This document shows, in pieces, positions 10,087 through 19,705 of a DNA stretch of 64,000 nt. A model generated the notes under the pieces. That model made no database searches. It saw only the letters and a program-made list of their open reading frames with translations, and was not told the DNA's origin. The stretch is from DASPKM01 sp963817075. Lineage in GTDB: Bacteria; Bacteroidota; Bacteroidia; Chitinophagales; Chitinophagaceae. How positions within the stretch are numbered: position 1 is the first letter of the stretch; every line of letters starts with the position of its first letter. The stretch is taken from positions 186,001 to 250,000 of the forward strand of contig CAWFMT010000009.1 in NCBI GenBank assembly GCA_963817075.1. Direction: 5' to 3'. The translations under genes and the position numbers were made by a program.

Positions 10087-10560
10087 TTAGCCGGTTTTCT
10101 TAAACAACATCACATATCCGCAAAGCTTTTTCTTTCCCTTGTTTACTTGCACTGGTTTGATCATGTGATATTCAGTGAATCTGGGAACATATTCGAAATT
10201 GATAATATTACCATCAATATCGCCCCACATTTTCTTTTCGTAGATGACTTGCTTCTCGCTGTAGTCATACATCCTTACTTCGTAAAGCCTGGAGGTTGGA
10301 TCGCCGATAAATACAAATCGATATAAAGACCGTTCGGTAAGAGGAACGATGATGGGCATTTCAAATTCGCTTTCCATAGTCATGGATGCTTCCCTGACCA
10401 AAGCAAAATTATTATTGGCGAATAATTGCTTTAAACTGTCTATCTGAGATTTATACGAAGAAATATCACAGCTTTGTTGCCTTATTACATCCTGCGAATA
10501 GGCAAGGCTGGTAAACAATAGGCTGACGCCCAGGAGGATCTTACATAGGAATTTTTGCAT
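10087..10560 (-). CDS. Hypothetical secreted protein
   Basis: I do not recognise a family. The 157-aa product starts at the ATG at 10560 with a clear signal peptide (MQKFLCKILLGVSLLFTSLAYSQ), so it is probably periplasmic. The mature part is mixed beta with no cysteine cluster or catalytic motif that I can identify; it has one early Cys in QQSCDISSY. An upstream in-frame start at 10593 would disrupt the signal peptide. A TATTTTTG box on the minus strand at 10591-10598 is a likely promoter -7 element, 30 bases before the ATG. Its neighbours do not suggest a role. Confidence 0.65.
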   Translation of the reverse strand: MQKFLCKILLGVSLLFTSLAYSQDVIRQQSCDISSYKSQIDSLKQLFANNNFALVREASMTMESEFEMPIIVPLTERSLYRFVFIGDPTSRLYEVRMYDYSEKQVIYEKKMWGDIDGNIINFEYVPRFTEYHMIKPVQVNKGKKKLCGYVMLFKKTG

Positions 10561-10590
10561 AGTGGCCCTTGAAAGAATTATGGATTCGAT

Positions 10591-10598
10591 CAAAAATA
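10591..10598 (-). promoter_or_regulatory. Candidate -7 element (TATTTTTG)
   Basis: Matches the Bacteroidota -7 consensus TAnnTTTG upstream of the secreted-protein gene starting at 10560. No good TTTG -33 box at 19-21 bases spacing; nearest is TTTC at 18. Confidence 0.4.
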
Positions 10599-10712
10599 AT
10601 TAAACAGGTTGATAACGAAAAGCAAATTCACAGAAATATCCCTATTAGTAATTGCTCTAGCTACTTTATAGTAAGATCCCTAAGGGTTTTTTGGAATTGC
10701 TTAACGCTTTAA

Positions 10713-11474
10713 TTAAGATGTTCTGTGGAAATAAAAGGAATTAGCCTGGGCAGTACTGGTGAGTACCAGGTCATTTATGCAAACATGTTCAGGGAGTGTT
10801 GTGCAATAATATGCCACATCAGCAACATCAGCTGCTGACAAAGGTTGAAATCCCGAGTACACACTTGAGGCAAGCTCAGCGTCTCCTTTGAACCGAACAA
10901 GAGAAAATTCAGTTTCTGCCGCTCCGGGATGGATGGTGGTCACTTTAATAGCATGCCGTAATAAATCAATTCGCATTGCCTCTGAAATTGCGCCTACTGC
11001 ATGCTTCGAGGCACAATAAACATTTCCCTTTTCATAGACTTCCTTCCCAGCAGTTGAACCAATATTGATTATATGTCCTTTCTTATTCTTTATCATGAAA
11101 GGCAAGACAGCTTTTGTGACATATAATAATCCCTTCAGGTTGGTATCAATCATTCGTTCCCAATCATCAAGGTTGGCTTCCTCAAAAAAATCCCGTCCTG
11201 CAGCCAATCCTGCATTATTTATTAGAATATCAACTGAACTCCAATCAGAAGGTAAATTTTCGAATGTCCTGAACACATCTTCCCTGTTTTGTACATCAAA
11301 TGGAAGTGGAAGGGCTGCAATATTAAAATGTTGCTGAAGTTCTCTTTGCAGATCATGAAGACGTTCCTGTCTTCTTCCAGTGATGATCACATCATATCCA
11401 TTGGCTGCAAATTTTTCTGCACATGCTTTTCCAAAGCCGGATGTGGCTCCGGTTATCAAGGCAATCTTAGACAT
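10713..11474 (-). CDS. SDR family NAD(P)-dependent oxidoreductase (YdfG-like)
   Basis: A 253-aa classical short-chain dehydrogenase. The cofactor motif TGATSGFG lies at residues 8-15, followed by an Arg pair (TGRRQERL) that favours NADP. The NNAG motif, the active-site Ser in NIGSTAGKE and the YCASK catalytic Tyr/Lys are all present. The overall pattern is closest to YdfG-type enzymes, which oxidise 3-hydroxy acids such as serine or allo-threonine; the substrate here is inferred only. The gene is monocistronic, with a family-A repeat and AT-rich inverted sequence upstream. Confidence 0.88.
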   Translation of the reverse strand: MSKIALITGATSGFGKACAEKFAANGYDVIITGRRQERLHDLQRELQQHFNIAALPLPFDVQNREDVFRTFENLPSDWSSVDILINNAGLAAGRDFFEEANLDDWERMIDTNLKGLLYVTKAVLPFMIKNKKGHIINIGSTAGKEVYEKGNVYCASKHAVGAISEAMRIDLLRHAIKVTTIHPGAAETEFSLVRFKGDAELASSVYSGFQPLSAADVADVAYYCTTLPEHVCINDLVLTSTAQANSFYFHRTS

Positions 11475-11555
11475 GAGATTTATTTATTGCAAGGTAAGAG
11501 TCTGATTATTTATTTTGAGATTTTGAGATTGAGAGATTTTGGGACTTAAGAAGCT

Positions 11556-11595
11556 TAACCGCAAAGGCGCCAAGACGCAAGGTTTCGCAATGGCA
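11556..11595 (+). repeat. Dispersed intergenic repeat, family A copy 2
   Basis: Plus-strand copy (aaccgcaaaggcgccaagac core) between the SDR gene and the first CHU_C protein gene. Confidence 0.7.
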
Positions 11596-11630
11596 TTTTC
11601 GAAATTTCATCCCGGAAAATGCGGGACAAA

Positions 11631-14231
11631 TTATCTAATTAATACCATCGTTCCCTTCTTTGCAATTGTTCGTCCCGTAAAATCTATTCCTCTTACTGTC
11701 CAAACATAGGTTCCGGAATTCTGTAATTTTCCGGCAAGGGTACCATCCCATCCATAACCGGCGCGGGAAGTGCTAAATACCAATTGCCCCCATCGGTTGT
11801 AAATCCGGAAGAATTCAAAAGTAGAAATTCCGACAGGTATAGGACGGAAAAGACTATTTGTTTCCTTGGAAGGAGTAAATGCATTAGGTACAAAAATATC
11901 CGGGGCTGTTTTGAAAACTTTCACATTAATAGAGTCGTGCGCGAAACAACCTTCCTGTGTAGACACTTTCAACAAATACCTCATGTTGTCGCTCAAAACT
12001 GCAATTGGATTATTGATATCAATTCTATTCAATCCATTGGGAGGCGACCATAGATAGAATTCACCTCCGGAGGCATTCAATTGTAAAGGTTGACCTACCA
12101 CAACTGCAGTATCCCTTCCTGCAAACGCGAGAATCCTTGGTCGCACAGTAACCGTCACTGTATCGCGGAATGGTTTTGGACAGCCAAGGGTATCTGTTAC
12201 TGTCAGAACGTAGTTAGTGGTTCTTAATGGGAAAGCAAAAGGGTTGAGTGTGTTTGGATTTTGAAGACTTGATAATGGACTCCACATAAAAGCCGCTGCA
12301 ATAATCCTTCCTCTCAATACAGCAGTATCCTCAAAGCAGATTGTTGTATCTGCACCAGCATTTGCAAATGGATATGGGATGGTCCTTATAGTAACCTGAT
12401 CTGTTTCGGTGCATTTACCGATTGTACTGATAACTGTGTAGACTGTATTTCCATTGGGTTTGGCCTTGGGATTGCTTTTGGTCGGATCGTCCAGATCGCC
12501 GGGAGGCGACCATAGAAATTTCAATCCGTCTCCTAAAGCCCGTAATGAAACCGAATCCGTGAGGCAAATTGTGCTGTCAGGTTTTGCATCCAGTGTTACA
12601 AAATCAACAACCCTCACCTGGATTGAATCTTTATTAATGCAACCTCTATCATTTAATGTGACATGATACTTGGTAGTGGTCTTTGGATAAACAAAAGGAT
12701 TTGGCGAATTGGGATTGATAATATTATATGAGGGCAACCAGCTGAATGTACCCAACCCTGATGCAAATAATTGCAGGGTATCAATGCTGCAAATGAGTGT
12801 GTCCTTGAATGGAAGAGTAATTGGAGGTTTATCGTAAACAATAATTTCTTTCAGAACCGTATCGATACAGCCTTTTGTGCTGCCAACTATGAATTGCACC
12901 TGTTTTGTACTTGCGGTGGAATACTTCCAGGATGGATTTCTTAGTTGTGAAGTATCTAGTGAAGTCGTCTCATCTCCAAAATTCCACCTCCATCCTATGA
13001 CACTGCCATATGTGGTCTTGGTTGTATCAGTAAACTGAAATGGAAATTCCTTGCACGCACCATTATGAACGAATCCAGCATTAAAGTATGGAAACACTTT
13101 CATCTCTGTAGTTGCTGAATCGGGACATTCTTCACCCCGGTTAATAACCAATTTTACGTTGTACACACCAGTATCTGGAAAAATATAAACTGGTTCAGAG
13201 GATGTTGAAGTATCTGTTGTGATGCCGTTGATTCCAAAGTCCCAATAATATGTATGAATGAGAGATGTATATGGGGCTTCGTTCTTAAATTGAAAATCGA
13301 ATCCATCGCAGGTAATATAACTTGGGTCTAATAAAGCAGAAGCAAAATCACATCGATCGTCAACCTGAACATTAAAATCTTTTCTGTGCGTGGTTAATCT
13401 AACTCCATTCCGCCATTCCGATACACAAACGCAAACTACATAATTGCCTCCTGAAGGTGCAAGGCCCGATATGACACCAGTTGTTGGATTTATAGAAACA
13501 GAAGGACCCAGAGGTTGACTGCCTGAATATTGGTTGCCGTACGAAACAAATCCAACAGTGTTTGGTGGCGGAGGATTAGTGATCGTTGGAGGAGCTGATG
13601 GGCAGGAATAAGCATCGCAGAATTCATAAGAAAGAGAATCACCATCCAGATCCATTGCGCCGAAATCAAGTTTAAAAGGTCTGTTCTGACATATGAGTAC
13701 AGTGTCTTTTATACCGAAAAATGGTGAGGAGTTAACTCCAATTCCAACGGTATTGCTTCCATGTATTTCAGTGACATAGGAAGATCCTATTGATTGGTTT
13801 GGGCTAAGATTATTGATCCCATCGATTCTGCAACAGCGTTGAAAGATAGCAGAATACCCACCAGATAATTTAGGGAGATCAATTTGTATAGAATATGTTC
13901 GGAGTCGATAACAAACAGGTGATGGATTAACGATGCATGGATTCGGTGTGGAAAGATTAATAAAATCATCCCCTGTCAATGGCAAAACAAATGGCGATCC
14001 GGCTACTGGAGAATTGTTGCTATTCTGATAAACACCAATAGAAACTTCTTCGTCAAGTTGCGATCCAGAAGCGCCGCATTCAAGAAAAAGGCGTAAGGTG
14101 AGAATAAACCGGTCATTTCCATTCACACCCTGGCCGATGTATTCATAGGTAATTTCGCCACCCTTGATATGTCTGCCAAGTACAACATTTGCAATGATCA
14201 GCAAAAGAAATATCGGCAGCAGTTTCTTCAT
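11631..14231 (-). CDS. Type IX-secreted PKD/Ig-like surface protein with CHU_C sorting domain
   Basis: An 866-aa extracellular protein. It has a signal peptide (KKLLPIFLLLIIANVVLG), a ~300-aa N-terminal region starting HIKGGEITYEYIG, then two PKD-like domains (YWDFGINGI and WRWNFGDET). Four ~85-residue repeats follow, each with a Cys-x-D opening, a WSP motif and an NP-x-A-x-P-x-TT-Y ending. The last ~90 residues (IFVPNAFTPS, FFRIYNRWGQLVF, GWDGTLAGK, GTYVW) are the gliding-motility-associated C-terminal domain (type B CTD) recognised by the type IX system. It is therefore a likely cell-surface or released protein, perhaps in adhesion or motility. A closely similar paralogue lies directly upstream. 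Confidence 0.87.
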   Translation of the reverse strand: MKKLLPIFLLLIIANVVLGRHIKGGEITYEYIGQGVNGNDRFILTLRLFLECGASGSQLDEEVSIGVYQNSNNSPVAGSPFVLPLTGDDFINLSTPNPCIVNPSPVCYRLRTYSIQIDLPKLSGGYSAIFQRCCRIDGINNLSPNQSIGSSYVTEIHGSNTVGIGVNSSPFFGIKDTVLICQNRPFKLDFGAMDLDGDSLSYEFCDAYSCPSAPPTITNPPPPNTVGFVSYGNQYSGSQPLGPSVSINPTTGVISGLAPSGGNYVVCVCVSEWRNGVRLTTHRKDFNVQVDDRCDFASALLDPSYITCDGFDFQFKNEAPYTSLIHTYYWDFGINGITTDTSTSSEPVYIFPDTGVYNVKLVINRGEECPDSATTEMKVFPYFNAGFVHNGACKEFPFQFTDTTKTTYGSVIGWRWNFGDETTSLDTSQLRNPSWKYSTASTKQVQFIVGSTKGCIDTVLKEIIVYDKPPITLPFKDTLICSIDTLQLFASGLGTFSWLPSYNIINPNSPNPFVYPKTTTKYHVTLNDRGCINKDSIQVRVVDFVTLDAKPDSTICLTDSVSLRALGDGLKFLWSPPGDLDDPTKSNPKAKPNGNTVYTVISTIGKCTETDQVTIRTIPYPFANAGADTTICFEDTAVLRGRIIAAAFMWSPLSSLQNPNTLNPFAFPLRTTNYVLTVTDTLGCPKPFRDTVTVTVRPRILAFAGRDTAVVVGQPLQLNASGGEFYLWSPPNGLNRIDINNPIAVLSDNMRYLLKVSTQEGCFAHDSINVKVFKTAPDIFVPNAFTPSKETNSLFRPIPVGISTFEFFRIYNRWGQLVFSTSRAGYGWDGTLAGKLQNSGTYVWTVRGIDFTGRTIAKKGTMVLIR

Positions 14232-14349
14232 AAATAACGGTGGAGCAGGTATTCAGAATACGGATTGATATGCTCCCAGGTTGGTAACTCGTAACCGGTA
14301 GTTGAATTTAATTGAAATAGATGATAGTAAGAAGCAACTAATTAAAGCT

Positions 14350-14388
14350 TAACCGCAAGGACACAAAGGCGCGAGGGACCGCAAGGAA
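14350..14388 (+). repeat. Dispersed intergenic repeat, family A copy 3
   Basis: Degenerate plus-strand copy (aaccgcaaggacacaaaggc core) in the 171-base gap between the two CHU_C paralogues. Confidence 0.6.
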
Positions 14389-14402
14389 TTTCCATTCTCA
14401 AA

Positions 14403-17048
14403 TTATCTAATTAATACCATCGTTCCTTTCTTAGTGACGGTCTTGCCAGTATAATCTTTCCCCTGGACCATCCAAACGAAGGTTCCGCTATCCTGCATTT
14501 TTCCTGCAATTCTACCATCCCATCCCTGACCAGCTTGCGAGGAACTGAAAACCATTTGGCCCCAGCGATTGTAAACCCTGAAATATTCAAGCTGAGAAAT
14601 ACCAACAGGGATCGGTCGGAAAACTCTGTTCTGACCTTTACCAGGTGTAAAGGCATTTGGGACAAATATATCGGGGTTGGTTTTGAAAACCTTGATATTG
14701 ATCGTATCATAATCTTCGCAGCCTTCCGGTGTAAAGGCACGAAGAATGTAAGTCATGTTATCACTAAGTGTTGCGACAGGATTGTTGATATCTGATCGAT
14801 TCAAACCTGCAAGAGGCGACCAGGTATACTGTATCGCACCCGTGGCATTTAGTTGTAAAGGCTGTCCGATCACGATCGATGTATCGTTACCAGCAAATGC
14901 AATGATCCTTGGACGAACAGCAACCAGCACGGTATCGAATGCAGGTTTTGGACAACCAGATAAAGAATCGTTCACGCGAAGTACATAGAGTGTTGTGGAA
15001 GTTGGAAAAGCTAGCGGATTTAAACTGTTTGCATTGATCAAGGTATTCACAGGAGACCACGAAAAAGAAGTTCCAACCATACTCCCAATTAACTGTGTTG
15101 TGTCTTCAAAACAGATCGTGACATCTGTTCCTGCAGCAACACCTGGATAAGGAATTGTTCGCACTACAACTGAATCGTTTGCCTTACATTTTCCTATTTC
15201 AGCCAATACGTAATATGTTGTTGTTCCTGTTGGTTTTGCCACAGGGTTTTTCTTATTTGGATTATCCAGCGTTGCGGCCGGGCTCCAGGTAAATTTCAAT
15301 CCATCACTTGCCGGTCTTAATACTGCTGAATCAGTCAGACAAATTGTAGTATCAACAGGTGGACTCAAGGTTACAAAATCAACAACCCTTACACGAACTG
15401 CATCTGTGTTGATACATCCACGATCATTAAGCGTTACATTATAGGTTGTAGTTGTTTTTGGAAATACTGAAGGCGTTGCTGTATTCTCATTGAAGATATT
15501 GTAGTTGGGTCCCCAGGAGAAATTTCCATTTCCGATGGCCAGTAATTGCAGGGTATCAACACTACAAATGAGGGTATCCTTGAACGGAAGGTTCAATGGA
15601 GGTTTATCAAATATTACAATGTCTTTGAAAACTGTATCAACGCATCCCTTGGTATTACCTACAATAAATCGAACCTGCTTCGTTCCGGTATCGCTGTATT
15701 TCCAATTGGGATTTTGCAATCTCGAAGTATCAGTATTGGTTGTTGCATCGCCAAAATTCCATCTCCATCCAGTGACACTTCCAAATCTAGTGGTCGTATT
15801 ATCAGTGAACTGAAATGGAAGATCCTTACAGGCACCGTTAACACTGAAATCGGGGAAAAATCCAGGATAGACATTTACTCTGGCCGTAGTTGAATCAGGA
15901 CATTGAAGTCCTCTATTAACCACCAGTTTCATAACAAATACGCCAGTATCCGGATATGTAAAAGTTGGTCGTTCTAGTGTGGAAGTATCAGTAGCAGTTG
16001 CATTAACACCAAAGTCCCAATACCATGATTGGACCAATGGGGAGTTTGAAAGATTTTCAAATGAGAGGGTGTATCCATCGCAGGTGATGTAGGATGGTTC
16101 CAGTCCTGCACTTGCTACCTGGCAGTTTTCCACCCGCATGATGAAATCTTTTCTATGCTCACTGATCTTAACACCACTTCTCCACTCATCGATACAAACA
16201 TTGATCACATATTTTCCGGAGGCTGGAGCTACACCCCTGATAACACCAGTTGTAGGATTAATTGTAACTGCATTCCCCAATGGTGAAGCACCTGAATAAG
16301 GTCCCACGTAAGAAATAGTAGAATAAGGCGGATCTGATGGAATTATGTTTGATGCATCTGTTGAATTGCCCCGGTTGTAGGCGCTGCAAAAAGAATATGA
16401 TAAAGAATCACCTGGATCAGGATCAGAAGCGCTGAAGGGAAGAGTGAATTGATTATTTGCACAAATTATTGCAGTGTCTTTCAGGTCAAATACCGGACTT
16501 TTATTAGTGCCACTAACTCCCAATGCGTTTGTACCAGGAATATTTGCAACATAGGTGGCGCCATCTCCAAAAAAATTATTTGGGCCAGGAATAGAAAATC
16601 CTTGCATGTTAAGAATCCCCTGCGTTCTGCAGCAGGTCTGAAAAGAAATCATATATCCAAATGCTCCCTTTGGAAGATCAACTGTCATTTCAAAGTATCC
16701 TACCTGGTAGCAGATATCTGGAAAATTCAGGATACAAGGATAGGCCGAAGCAGTTGCAGACATTGTATTCAACGCAGTCCTGCTAACTGTAGGAGAACTA
16801 TGAAGTGTGTACCCTGTAGCAGAGGTCTTTCTGAAAATGCCCAGGATCACAGAAGTAGGCATTGCCGCTACATTTGTCCCGGTTGCGTTACAATCCCTGA
16901 ATAATCTAAGGGTTATTCGGAATTGATCTGAATTTGGTGCTGACCCAGGGCCTAAGTAGCGATAATATATCTCGCCACCAGAAATATGACCGGCTTTGAC
17001 AAAAAGGGTAAGCAACAAAAAGGGAACAATCCCTAAAACTCTTTTCAT
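14403..17048 (-). CDS. Type IX-secreted PKD/Ig-like surface protein with CHU_C sorting domain (paralogue)
   Basis: An 881-aa protein with the same architecture as its downstream neighbour: signal peptide, N-terminal HISGGEIYYRYLG region, two PKD-like domains (WYWDFGVNAT and WRWNFGDATT), four Cys-x-D/WSP repeats and the CHU_C sorting domain (IFVPNAFTPGKG, RVYNRWGQMVFSS, GWDGRIAGK, GTFVW). Long stretches are near identical between the two, including the final KKGTMVLIR, so they arose by tandem duplication. It begins 19 bases after the stop of the alpha/beta hydrolase gene, which points to read-through from lnt. Exported function is inferred; no enzyme domain is seen. Confidence 0.87.
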   Translation of the reverse strand: MKRVLGIVPFLLLTLFVKAGHISGGEIYYRYLGPGSAPNSDQFRITLRLFRDCNATGTNVAAMPTSVILGIFRKTSATGYTLHSSPTVSRTALNTMSATASAYPCILNFPDICYQVGYFEMTVDLPKGAFGYMISFQTCCRTQGILNMQGFSIPGPNNFFGDGATYVANIPGTNALGVSGTNKSPVFDLKDTAIICANNQFTLPFSASDPDPGDSLSYSFCSAYNRGNSTDASNIIPSDPPYSTISYVGPYSGASPLGNAVTINPTTGVIRGVAPASGKYVINVCIDEWRSGVKISEHRKDFIMRVENCQVASAGLEPSYITCDGYTLSFENLSNSPLVQSWYWDFGVNATATDTSTLERPTFTYPDTGVFVMKLVVNRGLQCPDSTTARVNVYPGFFPDFSVNGACKDLPFQFTDNTTTRFGSVTGWRWNFGDATTNTDTSRLQNPNWKYSDTGTKQVRFIVGNTKGCVDTVFKDIVIFDKPPLNLPFKDTLICSVDTLQLLAIGNGNFSWGPNYNIFNENTATPSVFPKTTTTYNVTLNDRGCINTDAVRVRVVDFVTLSPPVDTTICLTDSAVLRPASDGLKFTWSPAATLDNPNKKNPVAKPTGTTTYYVLAEIGKCKANDSVVVRTIPYPGVAAGTDVTICFEDTTQLIGSMVGTSFSWSPVNTLINANSLNPLAFPTSTTLYVLRVNDSLSGCPKPAFDTVLVAVRPRIIAFAGNDTSIVIGQPLQLNATGAIQYTWSPLAGLNRSDINNPVATLSDNMTYILRAFTPEGCEDYDTINIKVFKTNPDIFVPNAFTPGKGQNRVFRPIPVGISQLEYFRVYNRWGQMVFSSSQAGQGWDGRIAGKMQDSGTFVWMVQGKDYTGKTVTKKGTMVLIR

Positions 17049-17067
17049 TAGTACTTTATAACGAATT

Positions 17068-17901
17068 TCAGATCACATTATTCTTGACAAAATCCTCCAG
17101 AATAAAGCTGGATTCCTCTGGTTCTTCCCACATTCCCATGTGGCCTGAATTGTGAAGGACCTGCACATCAGACAACAATGCCAGCTCTGTTTGCTGCAAG
17201 CCCTGTTCGAAAGGTACCGCCGTATCATACTGGCCAAGCGTAAATAGAATTGGTTTTGTGAATTTTTTAAGAACCTCAGTTCTGTCAGGTCGGGCCATCA
17301 TGGCCTTGTAATAACCCACAAGCGCCTTAGGATCCATATCAGCATATTGACGAATAAGTTTTTGAATCATTTCAGCCTTGCTTAGATGGGATTTTTGCTC
17401 GTTCCTATCACCCTGTTTATCTACGGTTTCTTTAGCAAACAAGTTGGGAGTACTTGTTTTTAGAAATTCCTCCACTCCGTTTTTCTTAATGAATTCTATG
17501 GCCTTGAGACGATTCTGCTTTTTTTCTTCCGAGTCAGGATATGCCATTGAATGAAAAAGGCCAAATCCTTTCAAGAGATTTGGATATTTTTCTGCAAAGG
17601 CAAGGGTGATATAACCACCCATGCTATGCCCGATGATGATGATGCTCTCGATTGACTCAGCTTCAATCACGGCATGAAGGACATCTGCCAGGTTTTCCAT
17701 GCTGAGGTCTTCTATCAGTTCCGAGTTACCGCTTCCAGGGAGGTCGGGAAGTATTAGCAGGAAGCTTTTTTTCAGGTGGTCCAGTTGCAGGTTCCAGATC
17801 TTGTGGTCTTCACCAAATCCATGCACCAACATTACAGGTTTTCCCTCTCCATGAATGAAATAACTAACCCTTTTGTTTTGGTACACCAGATTTTTTTGCA
17901 T
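17068..17901 (-). CDS. Alpha/beta fold hydrolase
   Basis: A 277-aa cytosolic alpha/beta hydrolase. The oxyanion HGFG motif lies at residues 27-30, the nucleophile elbow GHSMGG puts Ser93 in place, an Asp is in LGQYDTAVP, and His254 in NSGHMGMWEEPE completes the triad. This pattern is seen in carboxylesterases and in BioH/MhpC-like enzymes; the substrate is not known. Its start overlaps the 3' end of lnt by 38 bases in another frame, so the two are probably translationally coupled. Confidence 0.85.
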   Translation of the reverse strand: MQKNLVYQNKRVSYFIHGEGKPVMLVHGFGEDHKIWNLQLDHLKKSFLLILPDLPGSGNSELIEDLSMENLADVLHAVIEAESIESIIIIGHSMGGYITLAFAEKYPNLLKGFGLFHSMAYPDSEEKKQNRLKAIEFIKKNGVEEFLKTSTPNLFAKETVDKQGDRNEQKSHLSKAEMIQKLIRQYADMDPKALVGYYKAMMARPDRTEVLKKFTKPILFTLGQYDTAVPFEQGLQQTELALLSDVQVLHNSGHMGMWEEPEESSFILEDFVKNNVI

Positions 17902-19477
17902 GGAATGATTGTTTGATGATCAGAAAAATATTAAAGAGAGCAAGCACTATGGCCAGTGCTAATGCTCCTCTGAAAATGAAATCGCCATTCAGAGTATAAA
18001 AAGTTTTCTTTCCAGAGTTACCGGGAATGTTTCGCTTGATGGCAACTGCCACACCCCAGGGTTGTTCGTCAAAAATGTTTCCTTCGGGATCTATGTAACA
18101 TGAGATTCCAGTATTTGCAGACCTCACTACCCATGTGCGATTTTCGATCGCTCTGAGTTTTGCATAACTCCTGTGTTGACGAAAGCCCGGAGTTTCACCC
18201 CACCAGCCATCATTCGTAATGACGCAAATAATATTTGCTCCGTTTCTAAAAAATTTGGACATGAATTCGCCATAAATGCTCTCGTAACAAATGGCGGGAG
18301 CGATCTTATACCTGCTGTTGTCAGCGATCAAGACTGTTCTTTCATTCTGCCTTGCATAACCACCTGTTGTACCACCGAATTGTTCAAACCATTCACCCAG
18401 AAAATTTAGAAATGAAGGAAGAGTTTCAACTCCCGGAACCAGCTTCGATTTATGATACAACTGAACTGAATTACTGTCGAAAAGCGATGCAGTATTATAT
18501 GCTTCGTAATACATTTCGGTTTCACCATATCGCCTTCCATATTTTGATTTATGTTCCTTATCAAAGAATTTAAATCCTTCAATTCCTGACAACAATCGAA
18601 GATTCGGATGTTTCCTCAGCAGTTGACGGACAGATTCAAGAAAGGGATGAGAGATAACTTTTGTTTCATCAATAGCTACCGGAATTGCAGTTTCAGGCCA
18701 CACAACAAGTTTAGTGTTGCTATCAATTGTTGATTCAGTAAGAGCAATCAGATTCTGAAGTTGATAAGTTTCTTCTCCGGAATTGAACTTTTTATACGGA
18801 TCAACATTAGGCTGGACAACAACTATATTTTCCGGAGTCTTCGGTTTGAAAATGGGGTTGTAGATATAAGCCGAGAAAAGAAAGGGAAAAACCGCCAGGC
18901 CAATAAATAAACAAAGAAGGCGAATGTTGAATTGTCCTTTCGTGATCTTCTGTTTCAACAGAAGAAATGCAATAATATTAATCGAGACCACCCATAAACT
19001 GCCCCCGGAAACTCCGGTGTATTCATACCATTGCACCCATTGGATGCGGTCTGCAAAAACATTCCCTAGCGTGAGCCAGGGCCAGCTTAGTTCCCAGGAT
19101 AAATGAATGAATTCGAAAGTCAACCAGAATGCAAGAAGTGAAAAATATCCTGCAACGGCCCCCATTCTTTTTTTCACATTATAAAACCCTATCCAGGGTA
19201 TGCACATGAGTAATGCATTCGCCATCATTGCGGCAATTCCTCCAGGCACGGTTGAATTGATGACCCACCAGGTGGTTCCAACATTCCAGATCAAAAGAGT
19301 CACATAGGTCCAGAGAAAGAATTTCTTCCTGCTGATTCCCTGCGCTTCCATCCACAATAGTGGCATGAATGCAAAAAAGATCAGAAATGTAAGAGGAGAA
19401 ACAGGCCAGGCCGCAAAAAGTAAAAGCCCGGACATGATCGCCAGCAAGGCCGGATGAATGCGTTTCAATTTTTTCAT
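17864..19477 (-). CDS. lnt: Apolipoprotein N-acyltransferase (Lnt)
   Basis: Lnt adds the third acyl chain to the N-terminal Cys of lipoproteins in the inner membrane. The 537-aa protein has about seven hydrophobic segments in the first 200 residues, then a nitrilase-fold domain. The catalytic Glu262 (WPETAIP), Lys345 (HKSKLVPG) and Cys397 (PAICYES) are in place and match the family order. A final membrane segment (ALALAIVLALFNIFLII) closes the protein. The start at 19477 fits the family N-terminus. The downstream hydrolase gene overlaps its end. Confidence 0.94.
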   Translation of the reverse strand: MKKLKRIHPALLAIMSGLLLFAAWPVSPLTFLIFFAFMPLLWMEAQGISRKKFFLWTYVTLLIWNVGTTWWVINSTVPGGIAAMMANALLMCIPWIGFYNVKKRMGAVAGYFSLLAFWLTFEFIHLSWELSWPWLTLGNVFADRIQWVQWYEYTGVSGGSLWVVSINIIAFLLLKQKITKGQFNIRLLCLFIGLAVFPFLFSAYIYNPIFKPKTPENIVVVQPNVDPYKKFNSGEETYQLQNLIALTESTIDSNTKLVVWPETAIPVAIDETKVISHPFLESVRQLLRKHPNLRLLSGIEGFKFFDKEHKSKYGRRYGETEMYYEAYNTASLFDSNSVQLYHKSKLVPGVETLPSFLNFLGEWFEQFGGTTGGYARQNERTVLIADNSRYKIAPAICYESIYGEFMSKFFRNGANIICVITNDGWWGETPGFRQHRSYAKLRAIENRTWVVRSANTGISCYIDPEGNIFDEQPWGVAVAIKRNIPGNSGKKTFYTLNGDFIFRGALALAIVLALFNIFLIIKQSFHAKKSGVPKQKG

Positions 19478-19705
19478 TAAAACGATGAATTAGATATTGA
19501 GTCCTTTGTGGTAGGTTCTATAGAAGAAAAATCCAAGATCCAAAATCCAAGAACCAAATCATTTTCAAAAATCAAAATTCAAAAAACAATTCGTCAACAC
19601 TTATTTGTGTTTATTAGTAATGGGTAAACTAGAGGTCATTATGTTGATTTTATTTTTTCTCTTCTTTATTTGAAGATCGTCTTTTGATTTTTGGAATTTG
19701 TATCA
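19478..19705. repeat. AT-rich gap with short imperfect inverted repeats
   Basis: Between lnt and guaB. Contains TCCAAGATCCAAAATCCAAG-like repeats at 19532-19553 and a loose inverted pair (AAAATCAAAATTC near 19568 and TTGATTTTTGGAATTTG near 19684). No gene or clear promoter seen. Confidence 0.4.

Noticed and set aside
10674..10692. Terminator CCC-TAA-GGG-TTTTTT after the SDR gene
   Set aside because: Stem is only three pairs and the T run is on the strand opposite the gene's transcript.
16449..16904. 151-codon plus-strand open frame opposite the CHU_C paralogue
   Set aside because: It is a shadow of the real minus-strand gene; no domain and repeat-derived composition.
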